DNA of 43,657 nucleotides from an uncultured Alphaproteobacteria bacterium (GTDB lineage: Bacteria > Pseudomonadota > Alphaproteobacteria > HIMB59 > GCA-002718135): the NCBI GenBank assembly GCA_902589095.1, contig CACIRR010000005.1, positions 1 to 43,657 on the forward strand, read 5' to 3'. Below, piece after piece: positions 25,002-33,296 of this stretch; position 1 is the stretch's first letter; every line of letters begins with the position of its first letter. The position numbers and the translations under genes are program-made. The notes under the pieces were generated by a model. The model was not told the origin of the DNA and made no database searches. It worked only from the letters and a program-made list of their open reading frames with translations.

Positions 25002-25948
25002 GAAATTATTTTATTAAATAGTTTAGCATCAATATTGCCACCACATATTAGGGAAATGATATTTTTTCCTAATTTTTTCGACATATTATCTTTGACCACC
25101 ATTACTCCAGTTGCAGCAGCTCCTTCAGTCACGAGTTTATGTTCAACAAAATTAAATTTTATACCTTCAGCAATTTTATCTTCATTGACTAAAACAAAAT
25201 CGTCAATGGTTTCCTGAGCAATTTTAAATGTATATTTATTATCAAGCCCTATACTTCCCCCTAAACAATCAGCAAGAGTCTCAAGTTCTTCCACATCTGT
25301 TGGTTTCCCTTTTTTTAAACTTTCATACATCGATGGTCCTTTTTCCATAGATACTGCTATTATTTGTACTGATGGTTTTTGTAATTTTATCGCAAGTGCT
25401 ATACCACCAATAAGACCTCCACCCGAGGTTGGAATGATAACAGTATCAACATCAGGAAAATCCTCAAGCATTTCTAATCCAACGGTGCCTTGCCCAGCAA
25501 TAACTTCTTCATCATCAAACGGGTGAACAAGAGTTATATTTTTTTCTTTTGCCAGTTTTTTTGCATGCAAGTCAGCTTCATCGCTATTATTTCCAATTAT
25601 TTCAACTTTTGCACCCAAGGCTTCAATTGCTTCTTTTCTATACTGGGGTACCATGGAAGACATAAAGATTGTCGATTTGATACCCAATACTCTTGCTGCA
25701 TGCGCAACTCCTTTACCATGATTGCCTGTCGATACAGCTATCACCCCTTTTTGCTTTTGTTCATTATCTAATGATAATAATTTATTAGTAGCTCCACGCA
25801 ACTTAAAGGAATTAGTAATTTGAAGGGACTCTAGTTTTAATTTTACAATTCTATTTTGAGATAAACGATTAGATAATATTAAAGGTGTCCTATTAATATA
25901 AGGTGCTATACTCGTATGAGCTTTCTTAATTTTATCTAAACTAATCAA
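24998..25948 (-). CDS. eutB: EutB-like threonine dehydratase family enzyme
   Basis: A 316-aa PLP fold-type II enzyme. Lys49 in the NSFKLRGATNK motif should bind PLP; VSTGNHGKGVAHAARVLGI and the glycine loop IPTSGGGLIGGIAL bind cofactor and substrate. The segments HPFDDEEVIAGQGTVGLEMLED and TLADCLGGSIGLDNKYTF match hydroxyectoine utilisation dehydratase EutB rather than plain IlvA, and the regulatory ACT domain is missing, as expected. The frame has a stop three codons upstream, so the start must be TTG at 25948 (a poor ribosome-binding site precedes it). It would dehydrate or deaminate a beta-hydroxy amino acid intermediate. It lies between eutA (38 nt upstream) and eutC (4-nt overlap). Confidence 0.82.
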   Translation of the reverse strand: MISLDKIKKAHTSIAPYINRTPLILSNRLSQNRIVKLKLESLQITNSFKLRGATNKLLSLDNEQKQKGVIAVSTGNHGKGVAHAARVLGIKSTIFMSSMVPQYRKEAIEALGAKVEIIGNNSDEADLHAKKLAKEKNITLVHPFDDEEVIAGQGTVGLEMLEDFPDVDTVIIPTSGGGLIGGIALAIKLQKPSVQIIAVSMEKGPSMYESLKKGKPTDVEELETLADCLGGSIGLDNKYTFKIAQETIDDFVLVNEDKIAEGIKFNFVEHKLVTEGAAATGVMVVKDNMSKKLGKNIISLICGGNIDAKLFNKIIS

Positions 25949-25986
25949 ACCGATTTATTTCTAGTTGTTGTAAAAAATTGCATATT

Positions 25987-26739
25987 TTAACTTTCAAATA
26001 ATTTTCCATAACCCTTGATTTTCGTATCAATGCCAATAGATCTTAAACAGTCCCAAATAATAGCCTGATTGCTTGAGATGATTGTCGTATCTTGGAACTT
26101 CTCAATTTTATCTAACACATCTACAATTTTTAGAGCCGTACAGGAAACAAACAAACCGTCGACATTGGCTAAATCTATCTTTGCTATTTCTTTTTGAAGG
26201 CTCTCAAGACTTACTTGAGCTATGTCAGAGTCATATTCCAAATTAAATGAGCTAAACGAATCAATAGTTAAATTGTTTTCATTTAAATAATTAAAGACCG
26301 TTACATTCACATCTTTTGGATACGGCGTTAGAACCGCAATTTTTTTTATACCTAAATGTTTAAAAGCCTTTATAGCAGCTGTTATTGGTGTTGTGACCTT
26401 TGCATTTGGTTTTGAATTGTTTACCTCTTCCTTAATTTTCTCCGCACCAATAGCAATCGTTCCAGAGGTACAACCATAGGCAATAATATCTACATCTTCA
26501 GAAGGTAAAATTTGTGCTGACACATCACTAATATGAAGAGCCATTTTTAAATAATTTTCTTGATTTAAAGGATTTTCAAAAGGAATACGATTTACAAATA
26601 TATCTACCGGAAGTTGATGACAAATATTTCTATAATCTTGCTCAATCGTAAAATCTGTAGATAAAGCAATGAGACCAATTCTGGGATTAATTGTTTTAAT
26701 GATATCAGGTCTTAAATCATTTTGAAAAAAGGTGGTCAT
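25987..26739 (-). CDS. eutA: EutA-like Asp/Glu racemase superfamily protein
   Basis: A 250-aa protein of the aspartate/glutamate racemase, maleate isomerase and arylmalonate decarboxylase superfamily. Two catalytic cysteines are visible: Cys90 in IAYGCTSGTIAIG and Cys200 in LFVSCTALKIVD. The start IGLIALSTDFTIEQDYRN and the segment VTTPITAAIKAFKHLGIKKIAVLTPYP match EutA of ectoine clusters, in which eutA, eutB and eutC stand in this order. EutA is thought to isomerise or racemise an intermediate of hydroxyectoine breakdown. Its ATG overlaps the stop of the amidinotransferase (ATGA at 26736-26739), so both are translated together. Confidence 0.8.
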   Translation of the reverse strand: MTTFFQNDLRPDIIKTINPRIGLIALSTDFTIEQDYRNICHQLPVDIFVNRIPFENPLNQENYLKMALHISDVSAQILPSEDVDIIAYGCTSGTIAIGAEKIKEEVNNSKPNAKVTTPITAAIKAFKHLGIKKIAVLTPYPKDVNVTVFNYLNENNLTIDSFSSFNLEYDSDIAQVSLESLQKEIAKIDLANVDGLFVSCTALKIVDVLDKIEKFQDTTIISSNQAIIWDCLRSIGIDTKIKGYGKLFES

Positions 26740-27842
26740 GATTGATTGGGAAAATAGTCTTCACATCCGCCTTCTCTATAGACATCTGTTGTAGCACAGT
26801 GAAGACTTCCACCAAAAGCATAGGCATCTCTAAAAGGGACTGGGATAACATCCATGCCAAATCCTTCCATTTGCTTAATCATTTTTTCTTCTGAAGCTTC
26901 TACGCATATTGTGGTTGGATTTAAAATTAATACATTCATAGATAGCCAAATAGAAGAATAGCACATCGGTGGTGGAGCATTATGTACTGAAGGAGCAGCT
27001 TCGTGAATTTCCCATTTGTTATCATCAAAAATTTTTCTTTGTTCATTAGAAATTTTTCTATTGGGATTAATAATAATTACTCCTGGTTTGATAGGGGTGA
27101 AACAAGCATCGATGTGAGTAGGAATTAAATCACCTGGAAGGTTGATTTGGTGTACGCGGTGATTTGGAAAATGTCTGCGTAACCAATCTAACCCTTTTAA
27201 ATTTGATGTAAAATTATTGTGGTAAAATAAATCTTTTCCAAAACGCAACACTTCTGCTGCATCAAAAAGAGGTTCTTGTTCGGTCAAAATCATATCACCA
27301 TCTTCAATCTTTTTGTATCTTTCTTCCTCAGTTATGCCCTCCGGTAAATAATTTGATTTATAAGTTGATGCTGTTAAACGAGGTTTTGGTGATGACTCCC
27401 AACGCATATTTGGATCATCATTATAATATTGTTCAAGAAGCGGTCTGTATGCAAGATATTCAAACCATCTACAGCGATAAGACATTGGTGCCTCCAGCAT
27501 TTCATTCCCTACCGTTAAGATAACATCTCGAGGTGGCATCGATCCAAATTGACCATCATTTATCCAATCAGGTGTAGCAATTGCTTTTGTAAAATCTATT
27601 GGAGTTGGTCTATCTACTCTGACTCCATTTGATTCTAAAATTTTTATAAAATTATTTAATTGAATATTTGCTTTATCAATCGACTCTTGACTTCTCGGTC
27701 CGTGTGAACCTACCATGCCGCTATCTTTGCTTATTTTAGGTTCTAATGCCGGTTCCATTGGAGGGACATTTGAATTTTCAACAGTACCTACAATGACATG
27801 TTTAAGTGGATCCCATTCATTCCAAGAGTTAACTATTGTCAT
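26736..27842 (-). CDS. Glycine amidinotransferase-like enzyme (arginine:glycine amidinotransferase family)
   Basis: A 368-aa amidinotransferase. Characteristic parts are the start NEWDPLKHVIVG, the DWLRRHFPNHRVHQINLPGD region, the LIPTHIDACFTPIKPGVIIINPNR segment with the catalytic histidine and aspartate, SSIWLSMNVLILNP, and the C-terminal GGSLHCATTDVYREG with nucleophile Cys349. These correspond to the AGAT (GATM) family that moves the amidino group from arginine to glycine, giving guanidinoacetate and ornithine; bacterial relatives use other acceptors. It is the first gene of the eutABC-containing operon, coupled to eutA by a 4-nt overlap. Whether it makes a guanidino compound or runs in reverse is unknown; this is an unusual partner for eutABC. 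Confidence 0.83.
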   Translation of the reverse strand: MTIVNSWNEWDPLKHVIVGTVENSNVPPMEPALEPKISKDSGMVGSHGPRSQESIDKANIQLNNFIKILESNGVRVDRPTPIDFTKAIATPDWINDGQFGSMPPRDVILTVGNEMLEAPMSYRCRWFEYLAYRPLLEQYYNDDPNMRWESSPKPRLTASTYKSNYLPEGITEEERYKKIEDGDMILTEQEPLFDAAEVLRFGKDLFYHNNFTSNLKGLDWLRRHFPNHRVHQINLPGDLIPTHIDACFTPIKPGVIIINPNRKISNEQRKIFDDNKWEIHEAAPSVHNAPPPMCYSSIWLSMNVLILNPTTICVEASEEKMIKQMEGFGMDVIPVPFRDAYAFGGSLHCATTDVYREGGCEDYFPNQS

Positions 27843-27908
27843 ATGTGCCTCTATAAATTAAAAGTTAAAAGAATAATCTAGTAAATCTATAAATAAGAGG
27901 AAGTAAAT

Positions 27909-29360
27909 ATGGAACTTAAAAATAATACACTTTTCAAAGAAAATTGTCTAATCGGTGGTAAATGGATTGAAAGCAATTCTGGTGAAAAAATTGATGTAGA
28001 CAATCCCGCAAATGGTGAAATTATTGGCAAAGTTCCTAAATGCTCAACATCTGAAACTACTAAGGCAATTGATGAGGCTCAAAAAGCTTTTCCTGCATGG
28101 AGAGATAAAACTGCAAAGGAAAGATCTATAATATTACAAAAATGGGCAAGATTAATTGAAGACAATGTTGATGATTTAGCAAAAATTATGACGGTCGAGC
28201 AAGGAAAACCTTTGGCTGAAGCAAAAGGTGAAATTTTAATGGGAGTGACATATATTGATTTTTACGCAGAAGAGGGAAAAAGAGTTTACGGTGATATCAT
28301 TCCCGATCCAATGCCTGATAGAAGAATAGTTGTTATTAAACAACCTGTTGGTGTTGTTGGAGCAATTACTCCTTGGAACTTCCCTAGTACAATGATTACC
28401 AGAAAATGCGCTCCTGCACTTGCAGTAGGTTGTACTGTTGTAATAAAACCTGCTAGTCAAACTCCTTATTCTGCACTTGCTCTTGGAGTTTTGGCAAAAG
28501 AGGCCGGCTTTCCTGATGGTGTTATAAATATTATTACAGGATCAGCAGGTGCTATTGGTAAAGAATTAACAGAAAACCCCATCGTAAGAAAAATATCATT
28601 TACAGGCTCTACGGAGGTTGGAAAAATTCTTTTACAACAAAGTGCTTCTACAGTGAAAAAAGTATCAATGGAATTGGGGGGTCATGCACCATTTGTAGTA
28701 TTTGATGATGCAAACATTGAAGAAGCAGTTACAGGAGCTATGCAAAGTAAGTTTAGAAATTCAGGTCAGACCTGTATCTGTGCCAACAGAATTTTTGTTC
28801 ATGAAAAAGTTTATGATGATTTTCTAAATAAATTTATTCAGGAAGTTAATAAAATCAAAGTTGGAAATGGTTTGGATGAAGGTATTGTCTCAGGACCACT
28901 CATTGATCAACCATCTCTTATTAAAGTACATGATCAAGTAAAGGATGCAGTTAATCAAGGAGCAAAAATTGCGGTGGGGGGAGATGTGCATCCACTAGGA
29001 GGTAATTTTTATCAACCAACAATTCTCTCAGATGTTACCACAAAAGCAAAAATTACATACGAAGAAACTTTTGGTCCTGTTGCTCCTTTGTACAAGTTTA
29101 AATCAGATGAAGAAGTAATTAAGCTTGCGAATGACACGCCTTATGGTCTAGCTTCATATTTTTACTCAAGAGATATAGGTAGAATATGGAGAGTAGCAGA
29201 AGCGCTTGAATATGGAATGGTTGGCGTCAATACAGGATTAACAACTAAAGCAGAAATACCCTTTGGGGGAGTTAAAGAATCAGGTCTAGGAAGAGAAGGT
29301 TCTCGCTATGGTCTTGATGATTATTTAAATATAAAATATATTTCAATGGCCGGTATTTAA
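27909..29360 (+). CDS. gabD: Succinate-semialdehyde dehydrogenase-like aldehyde dehydrogenase (GabD type)
   Basis: A 483-aa aldehyde dehydrogenase of the GabD group. Visible are the TPWNFPSTMITRKCAPALAVG segment, FTGSTEVGKILL, the catalytic glutamate in MELGGHAPF (Glu255) and the catalytic cysteine in NSGQTCICANRI (Cys289; the extra Cys291 at the CxC motif is typical of redox-sensitive GabD). PFGGVKESGLGREG closes the protein. The start has a GAGG ribosome-binding site 8 nt upstream. It diverges from the amidinotransferase-eutABC operon across 66 nt. In ectoine clusters a semialdehyde dehydrogenase makes the final acid; succinate semialdehyde or aspartate semialdehyde may be the substrate. 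GabD naming is by similarity. Confidence 0.83.
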   Translation: MELKNNTLFKENCLIGGKWIESNSGEKIDVDNPANGEIIGKVPKCSTSETTKAIDEAQKAFPAWRDKTAKERSIILQKWARLIEDNVDDLAKIMTVEQGKPLAEAKGEILMGVTYIDFYAEEGKRVYGDIIPDPMPDRRIVVIKQPVGVVGAITPWNFPSTMITRKCAPALAVGCTVVIKPASQTPYSALALGVLAKEAGFPDGVINIITGSAGAIGKELTENPIVRKISFTGSTEVGKILLQQSASTVKKVSMELGGHAPFVVFDDANIEEAVTGAMQSKFRNSGQTCICANRIFVHEKVYDDFLNKFIQEVNKIKVGNGLDEGIVSGPLIDQPSLIKVHDQVKDAVNQGAKIAVGGDVHPLGGNFYQPTILSDVTTKAKITYEETFGPVAPLYKFKSDEEVIKLANDTPYGLASYFYSRDIGRIWRVAEALEYGMVGVNTGLTTKAEIPFGGVKESGLGREGSRYGLDDYLNIKYISMAGI

Positions 29361-30247
29361 GAGAGCCAAGCAGCTCCTCTTACTCCACCAGAATCACCGT
29401 GAATATTTTTTACAACTTTTGTGTGAAAAGTATCACTAAAAATATATTTTTTTAGTACAGTATTTATATTTTCATAAATGTATGAGATATTTGACATCCC
29501 TCCACCTAAGACAATTATATCTGGATCTAGTATATTACAAACGAGGGACAATCCTCTTGCAAGATGATCAACATAATTATCTAAAGCCTCTATTGCCCTC
29601 TTCTCATTATTCTCAAACTCTTGCAAAATTGCATGAGAGTCATATTTTGTATTATGTTTTAAATTAAAACAATTTGCAAACCCAGGACCAGATACGTACG
29701 TTTCCATACACCCACTTTTTTGACAATAACACTGGCTTACAAATTTTTTTTCCTCATCAGATCTATTAGGTAATCCTATATGACCCCATTCTCCGGCTAT
29801 ATTATTTCTTCCTGTTAATACTTTTTGATTAATAGATATACCTCCTCCCGTACCCGTTCCAATTATAACACCGAATACAACAGGATGACCTTTGCCAGCC
29901 CCATCTACTGCTTCTGATAATGCAAAACAGTTTGCATCATTTTCTAGATTAATTTTTCGATCAAGTTCTTTTTCTAAATCTTTCCTAAAAGGTTTGCCAT
30001 TCAACCATATTGAATTAGCATTCTTTACTAAGGCTGAGTCAGCAGACACTGCTCCAGGCATTCCAATTCCAACAGATGTTGAATTACCAAAATCACTTTC
30101 AAACTTTTTAACTATAGATATTATACCTTGAATAGTTCCATCATAGTTTTTTTCAGTTTTGATTCTTGTTCTTGAGAGTTCTTTACCAACATCATCAATT
30201 AAAATACCTTCGGTCTTCGTCCCACCGAGATCGATACCTATTTTCAT
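29357..30247 (-). CDS. mak: ROK family sugar kinase, fructokinase Mak-like
   Basis: A 296-aa ROK kinase. The ATP-binding start IGIDLGGTKTEGILID (residues 3-18), the catalytic ENDANCFALSEAVDGAG, VIIGTGTGGGISINQ, the EWGHIGLP segment and the zinc-binding cluster QCYCQKSGCMETYVSG are all present; NPDIIVLGGGMSN-like LDPDIIVLGGGMSN follows. The whole pattern resembles fructokinase Mak of E. coli, which phosphorylates fructose to fructose-6-phosphate, better than N-acetylglucosamine kinase. It is convergent with the GabD-like gene, both stops within a shared TTAA, and is followed 6 nt upstream-adjacent by BioY. Confidence 0.85.
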   Translation of the reverse strand: MKIGIDLGGTKTEGILIDDVGKELSRTRIKTEKNYDGTIQGIISIVKKFESDFGNSTSVGIGMPGAVSADSALVKNANSIWLNGKPFRKDLEKELDRKINLENDANCFALSEAVDGAGKGHPVVFGVIIGTGTGGGISINQKVLTGRNNIAGEWGHIGLPNRSDEEKKFVSQCYCQKSGCMETYVSGPGFANCFNLKHNTKYDSHAILQEFENNEKRAIEALDNYVDHLARGLSLVCNILDPDIIVLGGGMSNISYIYENINTVLKKYIFSDTFHTKVVKNIHGDSGGVRGAAWLS

Positions 30248-30253
30248 CTAAAA

Positions 30254-30817
30254 TTATTTTATAATTTTATTAAGAGTTGGTATTAACAGAACAGCTAGTG
30301 CTATTTTAAATATCTCACTAGGAATAAATGGTAACAATCCTGCTTGTATCGCTTTAGTGTATCCAATAATTGAACCTAAATATAAAACACCACAAACAAA
30401 TATTATGATTGAACCAATCATGATACTTATAAAAGACTTTATATAGGATGTGCTGTATCCCATATTAGCAAAGTAACTTATGGCTGCAGCAGCTATTGTC
30501 ATTCCAAACAAATATCCTGCTGTTGGACCAGTTAAATAGATAATACCCCCTCCAGCAGCAAATACTGGTAAGCCTAATGCCCCTTCAATTAAATAAGCGA
30601 CTAATGTGATAAAAGATAAACGAACACCGTAAGTAGATCCAATTAAAAATACCACGAACGTTTGCATTGTCATAGGAACAGGCCAAAATGGTACTTGGAC
30701 TTTAGCTGATATTGTTAGCAAAAAGGTTCCAAAAAGAATAAGCAATACGTTGATTATATTTTGATTAATTCCTTGAAAAATTTTTAAGTCATTAATGAGA
30801 ATTCTACTATTGTTCAT
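30254..30817 (-). CDS. bioY: BioY biotin transport substrate-binding (S) component
   Basis: A 187-aa integral membrane protein with about six hydrophobic segments. BioY landmarks are VQVPFWPVPMTMQTFVVFLIG, EGALGLPVFAAGGGIIYLTGPTAGYLFG and the short terminal FIPSEIFKIALAVLLIP. It is the biotin-binding S component of an ECF transporter and needs no other gene in the window; bacteria with only BioY can still take up biotin. This suggests the organism depends on external biotin at least partly, though biosynthesis genes may lie elsewhere. It stands between gshB (24-nt gap) and mak on the same strand. Confidence 0.9.
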   Translation of the reverse strand: MNNSRILINDLKIFQGINQNIINVLLILFGTFLLTISAKVQVPFWPVPMTMQTFVVFLIGSTYGVRLSFITLVAYLIEGALGLPVFAAGGGIIYLTGPTAGYLFGMTIAAAAISYFANMGYSTSYIKSFISIMIGSIIIFVCGVLYLGSIIGYTKAIQAGLLPFIPSEIFKIALAVLLIPTLNKIIK

Positions 30818-30841
30818 ATACTTTCCTTTATTTATTACCCT

Positions 30842-31783
30842 TTAAACTATTTTATATTTTGCTTCAAGTTTATCCCAAAATACTTGTTCAAGTTTAACAT
30901 TATTTAATTGATTGATTTGTTTTATACCAGTTGGTGAGGTAACATTAATTTCTGTAAGAAAATCACCTATGATATCAATACCCACAAAAAAAAGATCAAG
31001 TTTTTTTAATTCAGGGCCAACAGCTTCTATTATTTGCTGATCACGAAAAACTAAATCTGTTTTTTCTGCTATTCCCCCAGCGTGAAAGTTAGCTTTTATA
31101 CTTCCTTTTGTTGGTATTCTTGCAACAGAACCAGCATATTCTCCATCAAAGAAAATTATTCTTCGATCCCCGTCCTTAATTTCGGGAATATATTTTTGTG
31201 CTATTATAGGCATATCTAAATATTCACTTGCTGTTTCGATACCTATAAGACTACCCTTATTACTTCTATTTATACCTTCTCCACCATTGCCATATAGTGG
31301 CTTTGTAATGACATCTTTGTGGATATTTAAAAAATTTTCGATATCTTTTATATTTTGTGAAATAAGAGTTGGAGGCATAAATTCTTTAAATTTAAAAGGG
31401 AGAATTTTTTCGGTACAATTACGCACGGAGGTTGGATTATTAATAACAATAGTAGTATCTGAAAGACAATCTAATAAGTAAGTAGATGTTATATAATGCA
31501 TATTAAATGGAGGATCTTGTCTTAAAAAAATAAATTTAAATTCTTCCAAATTCATTTCAATCTTTTCCGATAAAAATTTAAAATAGTTTTTATCTTGTTC
31601 ATAGAACTCTATATAAAATCCTCTAGCCTTAACTACTCCATTATCAATGTATAAATCATTTGGATGGTAATAAAATATTTCATAATTCCTTTTTTGGCCT
31701 TCAAGCCCGATCATAAAGGATGAGTCAAAAGCATAATCAATTGTCATTATATCATCCATCTGAATTGCAATTTTGTTGTTCAT
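30842..31783 (-). CDS. gshB: Glutathione synthetase
   Basis: A 313-aa ATP-grasp ligase that joins glycine to gamma-glutamylcysteine. Features are KIAIQMDDIMTIDYAFDSSFMIGLE at the start, FLRQDPPFNMHYITSTYLLD, ATP-grasp KPLYGNGGEGI, and the PEIKDGDRRIIFFDGEYAGSVARIP segment, ending with FVGIDIIGDFLTEINVTSPTGIKQIN, which carries the magnesium and substrate residues. The order gshA then gshB with a 1-nt overlap is a two-gene glutathione operon downstream of tRNA-Leu. Length and motifs are complete. Confidence 0.95.
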   Translation of the reverse strand: MNNKIAIQMDDIMTIDYAFDSSFMIGLEGQKRNYEIFYYHPNDLYIDNGVVKARGFYIEFYEQDKNYFKFLSEKIEMNLEEFKFIFLRQDPPFNMHYITSTYLLDCLSDTTIVINNPTSVRNCTEKILPFKFKEFMPPTLISQNIKDIENFLNIHKDVITKPLYGNGGEGINRSNKGSLIGIETASEYLDMPIIAQKYIPEIKDGDRRIIFFDGEYAGSVARIPTKGSIKANFHAGGIAEKTDLVFRDQQIIEAVGPELKKLDLFFVGIDIIGDFLTEINVTSPTGIKQINQLNNVKLEQVFWDKLEAKYKIV

Positions 31784-33120
31784 TAAAAAATCATTTCTTC
31801 ATAAATAGGCATTACTGACTTATCCCAATTTAATTCATATTTATTTATTAAACAATCAGCTGGTGAACATCCATTTTCGAGATTTTTCTCTAGGTCTTTC
31901 ATATGAATACTTTCATCGAACTCACCATTTTTAGATAATCGGTTTCTTTTTTTTAGACCTTTTTTGGATAGTTCAAAAAAATCTTGAGCAAATGAGATTA
32001 ATTTTTTTTCTTTAAATATAGTTTGCAATCCTTCTTGAGGTACTGTTTTATTCAAATATTCTCTATCCTCCTGCGTCCAACTTTCTGTTATTTCTTTTAC
32101 ATTGTCCATAATTTCATCATCATACAAAATTCCTATCCAAAATGCAGGCTGTGAACAGATCAAATCCCAACTACAAGCATCCATCGAACGTATTTCTATA
32201 TATTGTTTCAATCGAACTTGTGGAAATAAAGTTGTTAAGTGATCTTCCCAATCTTTAAGGAGAATTGCATCATCTTGATTATTAGAATTTTCATCTAAAT
32301 ACTCTTTGAAAGTATATTTAGTCATATCGATATAATTATGATTTCTATTTATAAAATACATTGGCACACTTAAGGCGTAATCAGTATATTTTTCAAAACA
32401 AAATCCTTGTTCAAAAACAAAAGGAAGTAATCCTGTTCTATCAGGGTCTGTATGATGCCAAAAATGCGAACGCAAACTTTTATATTTCGAGATTTTGCCT
32501 TGATCAAAGGGAGAATTAGCAAACATTGCTGTGGCAATAGACTCAAGATTAAACATTAATCTTAATTTTTCAATCATATCTACTTCTGAAGAATAATCTA
32601 TATTGACTTGATTAGTGCAAGTACGCTTCATCATATGATGACCTAAAGTTCCAACTTTAGTCATATATTTTTTCATGATCCCATAGCGCTGTTTTGGCAT
32701 CCAAGGAATATCATCTAGACTAAGATTAGGCTCAACACCCATTCCTAACAAAATAAAGTTAAGTTCATTGCCAATCTTTGTTAATTCTTTAAGATGATTG
32801 GTTGTTTCCTCACATGTTTCATGAATAGTATCTAAAGGAGCTCCTGATAGTTCAATTTGTCCACCCGGCTCTAAAGTAATAGCCTCCTTACCTCTTTTTA
32901 GAGCAATGATTGTTTGTTTATTATCATCATACAAAGGTATCCAACCAATAGTTGTTAGTTTTTCTAGAATTTCTTTAATACCTTTGTGCTCGTCATAGGA
33001 AAGTGGCTTTAAAGTATTTTTATTTAAGATAAATTTTTCATGCTCCACACCAATTTTTAAATTGGTTTTAGATTTTATTCCTCTAAAAAAATATTCAGTT
33101 AGATCATCTTTTTTAATCAT
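31783..33120 (-). CDS. gshA: Glutamate-cysteine ligase (plant-type GCS)
   Basis: A 445-aa enzyme of the alphaproteobacterial/plant type glutamate-cysteine ligase. Support comes from NLKIGVEHEKFILN near the N-terminus (active-site start), EPGGQIELSGAPLDTIHETCEE (substrate-binding), GTLGHHMMKRTCTNQVNIDYSSE and NSPFDQGKISKYKSLRSHFWHHTDPDRTG, and EIRSMDACSWDLICSQPAFWIGILYD. It makes gamma-glutamylcysteine, the first step in glutathione synthesis, and is followed by gshB with a 1-nt overlap. The ATG lies 34 nt after the 3' end of a tRNA-Leu on the same strand, so it may be expressed from the tRNA promoter. Confidence 0.93.
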   Translation of the reverse strand: MIKKDDLTEYFFRGIKSKTNLKIGVEHEKFILNKNTLKPLSYDEHKGIKEILEKLTTIGWIPLYDDNKQTIIALKRGKEAITLEPGGQIELSGAPLDTIHETCEETTNHLKELTKIGNELNFILLGMGVEPNLSLDDIPWMPKQRYGIMKKYMTKVGTLGHHMMKRTCTNQVNIDYSSEVDMIEKLRLMFNLESIATAMFANSPFDQGKISKYKSLRSHFWHHTDPDRTGLLPFVFEQGFCFEKYTDYALSVPMYFINRNHNYIDMTKYTFKEYLDENSNNQDDAILLKDWEDHLTTLFPQVRLKQYIEIRSMDACSWDLICSQPAFWIGILYDDEIMDNVKEITESWTQEDREYLNKTVPQEGLQTIFKEKKLISFAQDFFELSKKGLKKRNRLSKNGEFDESIHMKDLEKNLENGCSPADCLINKYELNWDKSVMPIYEEMIF

Positions 33121-33154
33121 ATGTATTTATATCATTAATTTTTGAAAAAGTATT

Positions 33155-33241
33155 TGGTGCGGCTGAGAAGACTTGAACTTCCACAGGATAAATCCCACAG
33201 CGACCTCAACGCTGCGCGTATACCAATTCCGCCACAGCCGC
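33155..33241 (-). tRNA. tRNA-Leu (anticodon GAG)
   Basis: The minus strand folds as a class II tRNA. The acceptor stem GCGGCTG (33241-33235) pairs with CAGCCGC (33165-33159), followed by discriminator A and an encoded CCA (33157-33155). The anticodon stem-loop is CAGCG-TTGAGGT-CGCTG with anticodon GAG at 33207-33205. A variable arm and a T-loop GTTCAAGTC are present. Length with CCA is 87 nt, as expected for tRNA-Leu. It lies between gshA (same strand, 34 nt downstream) and lipB (divergent), and marks the change from accessory to housekeeping content. Confidence 0.95.
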
Positions 33242-33296
33242 ATATTTACTAGCATTAAATAACAGATAAGTTAATAATAGCAATAAGGTTAAATTC

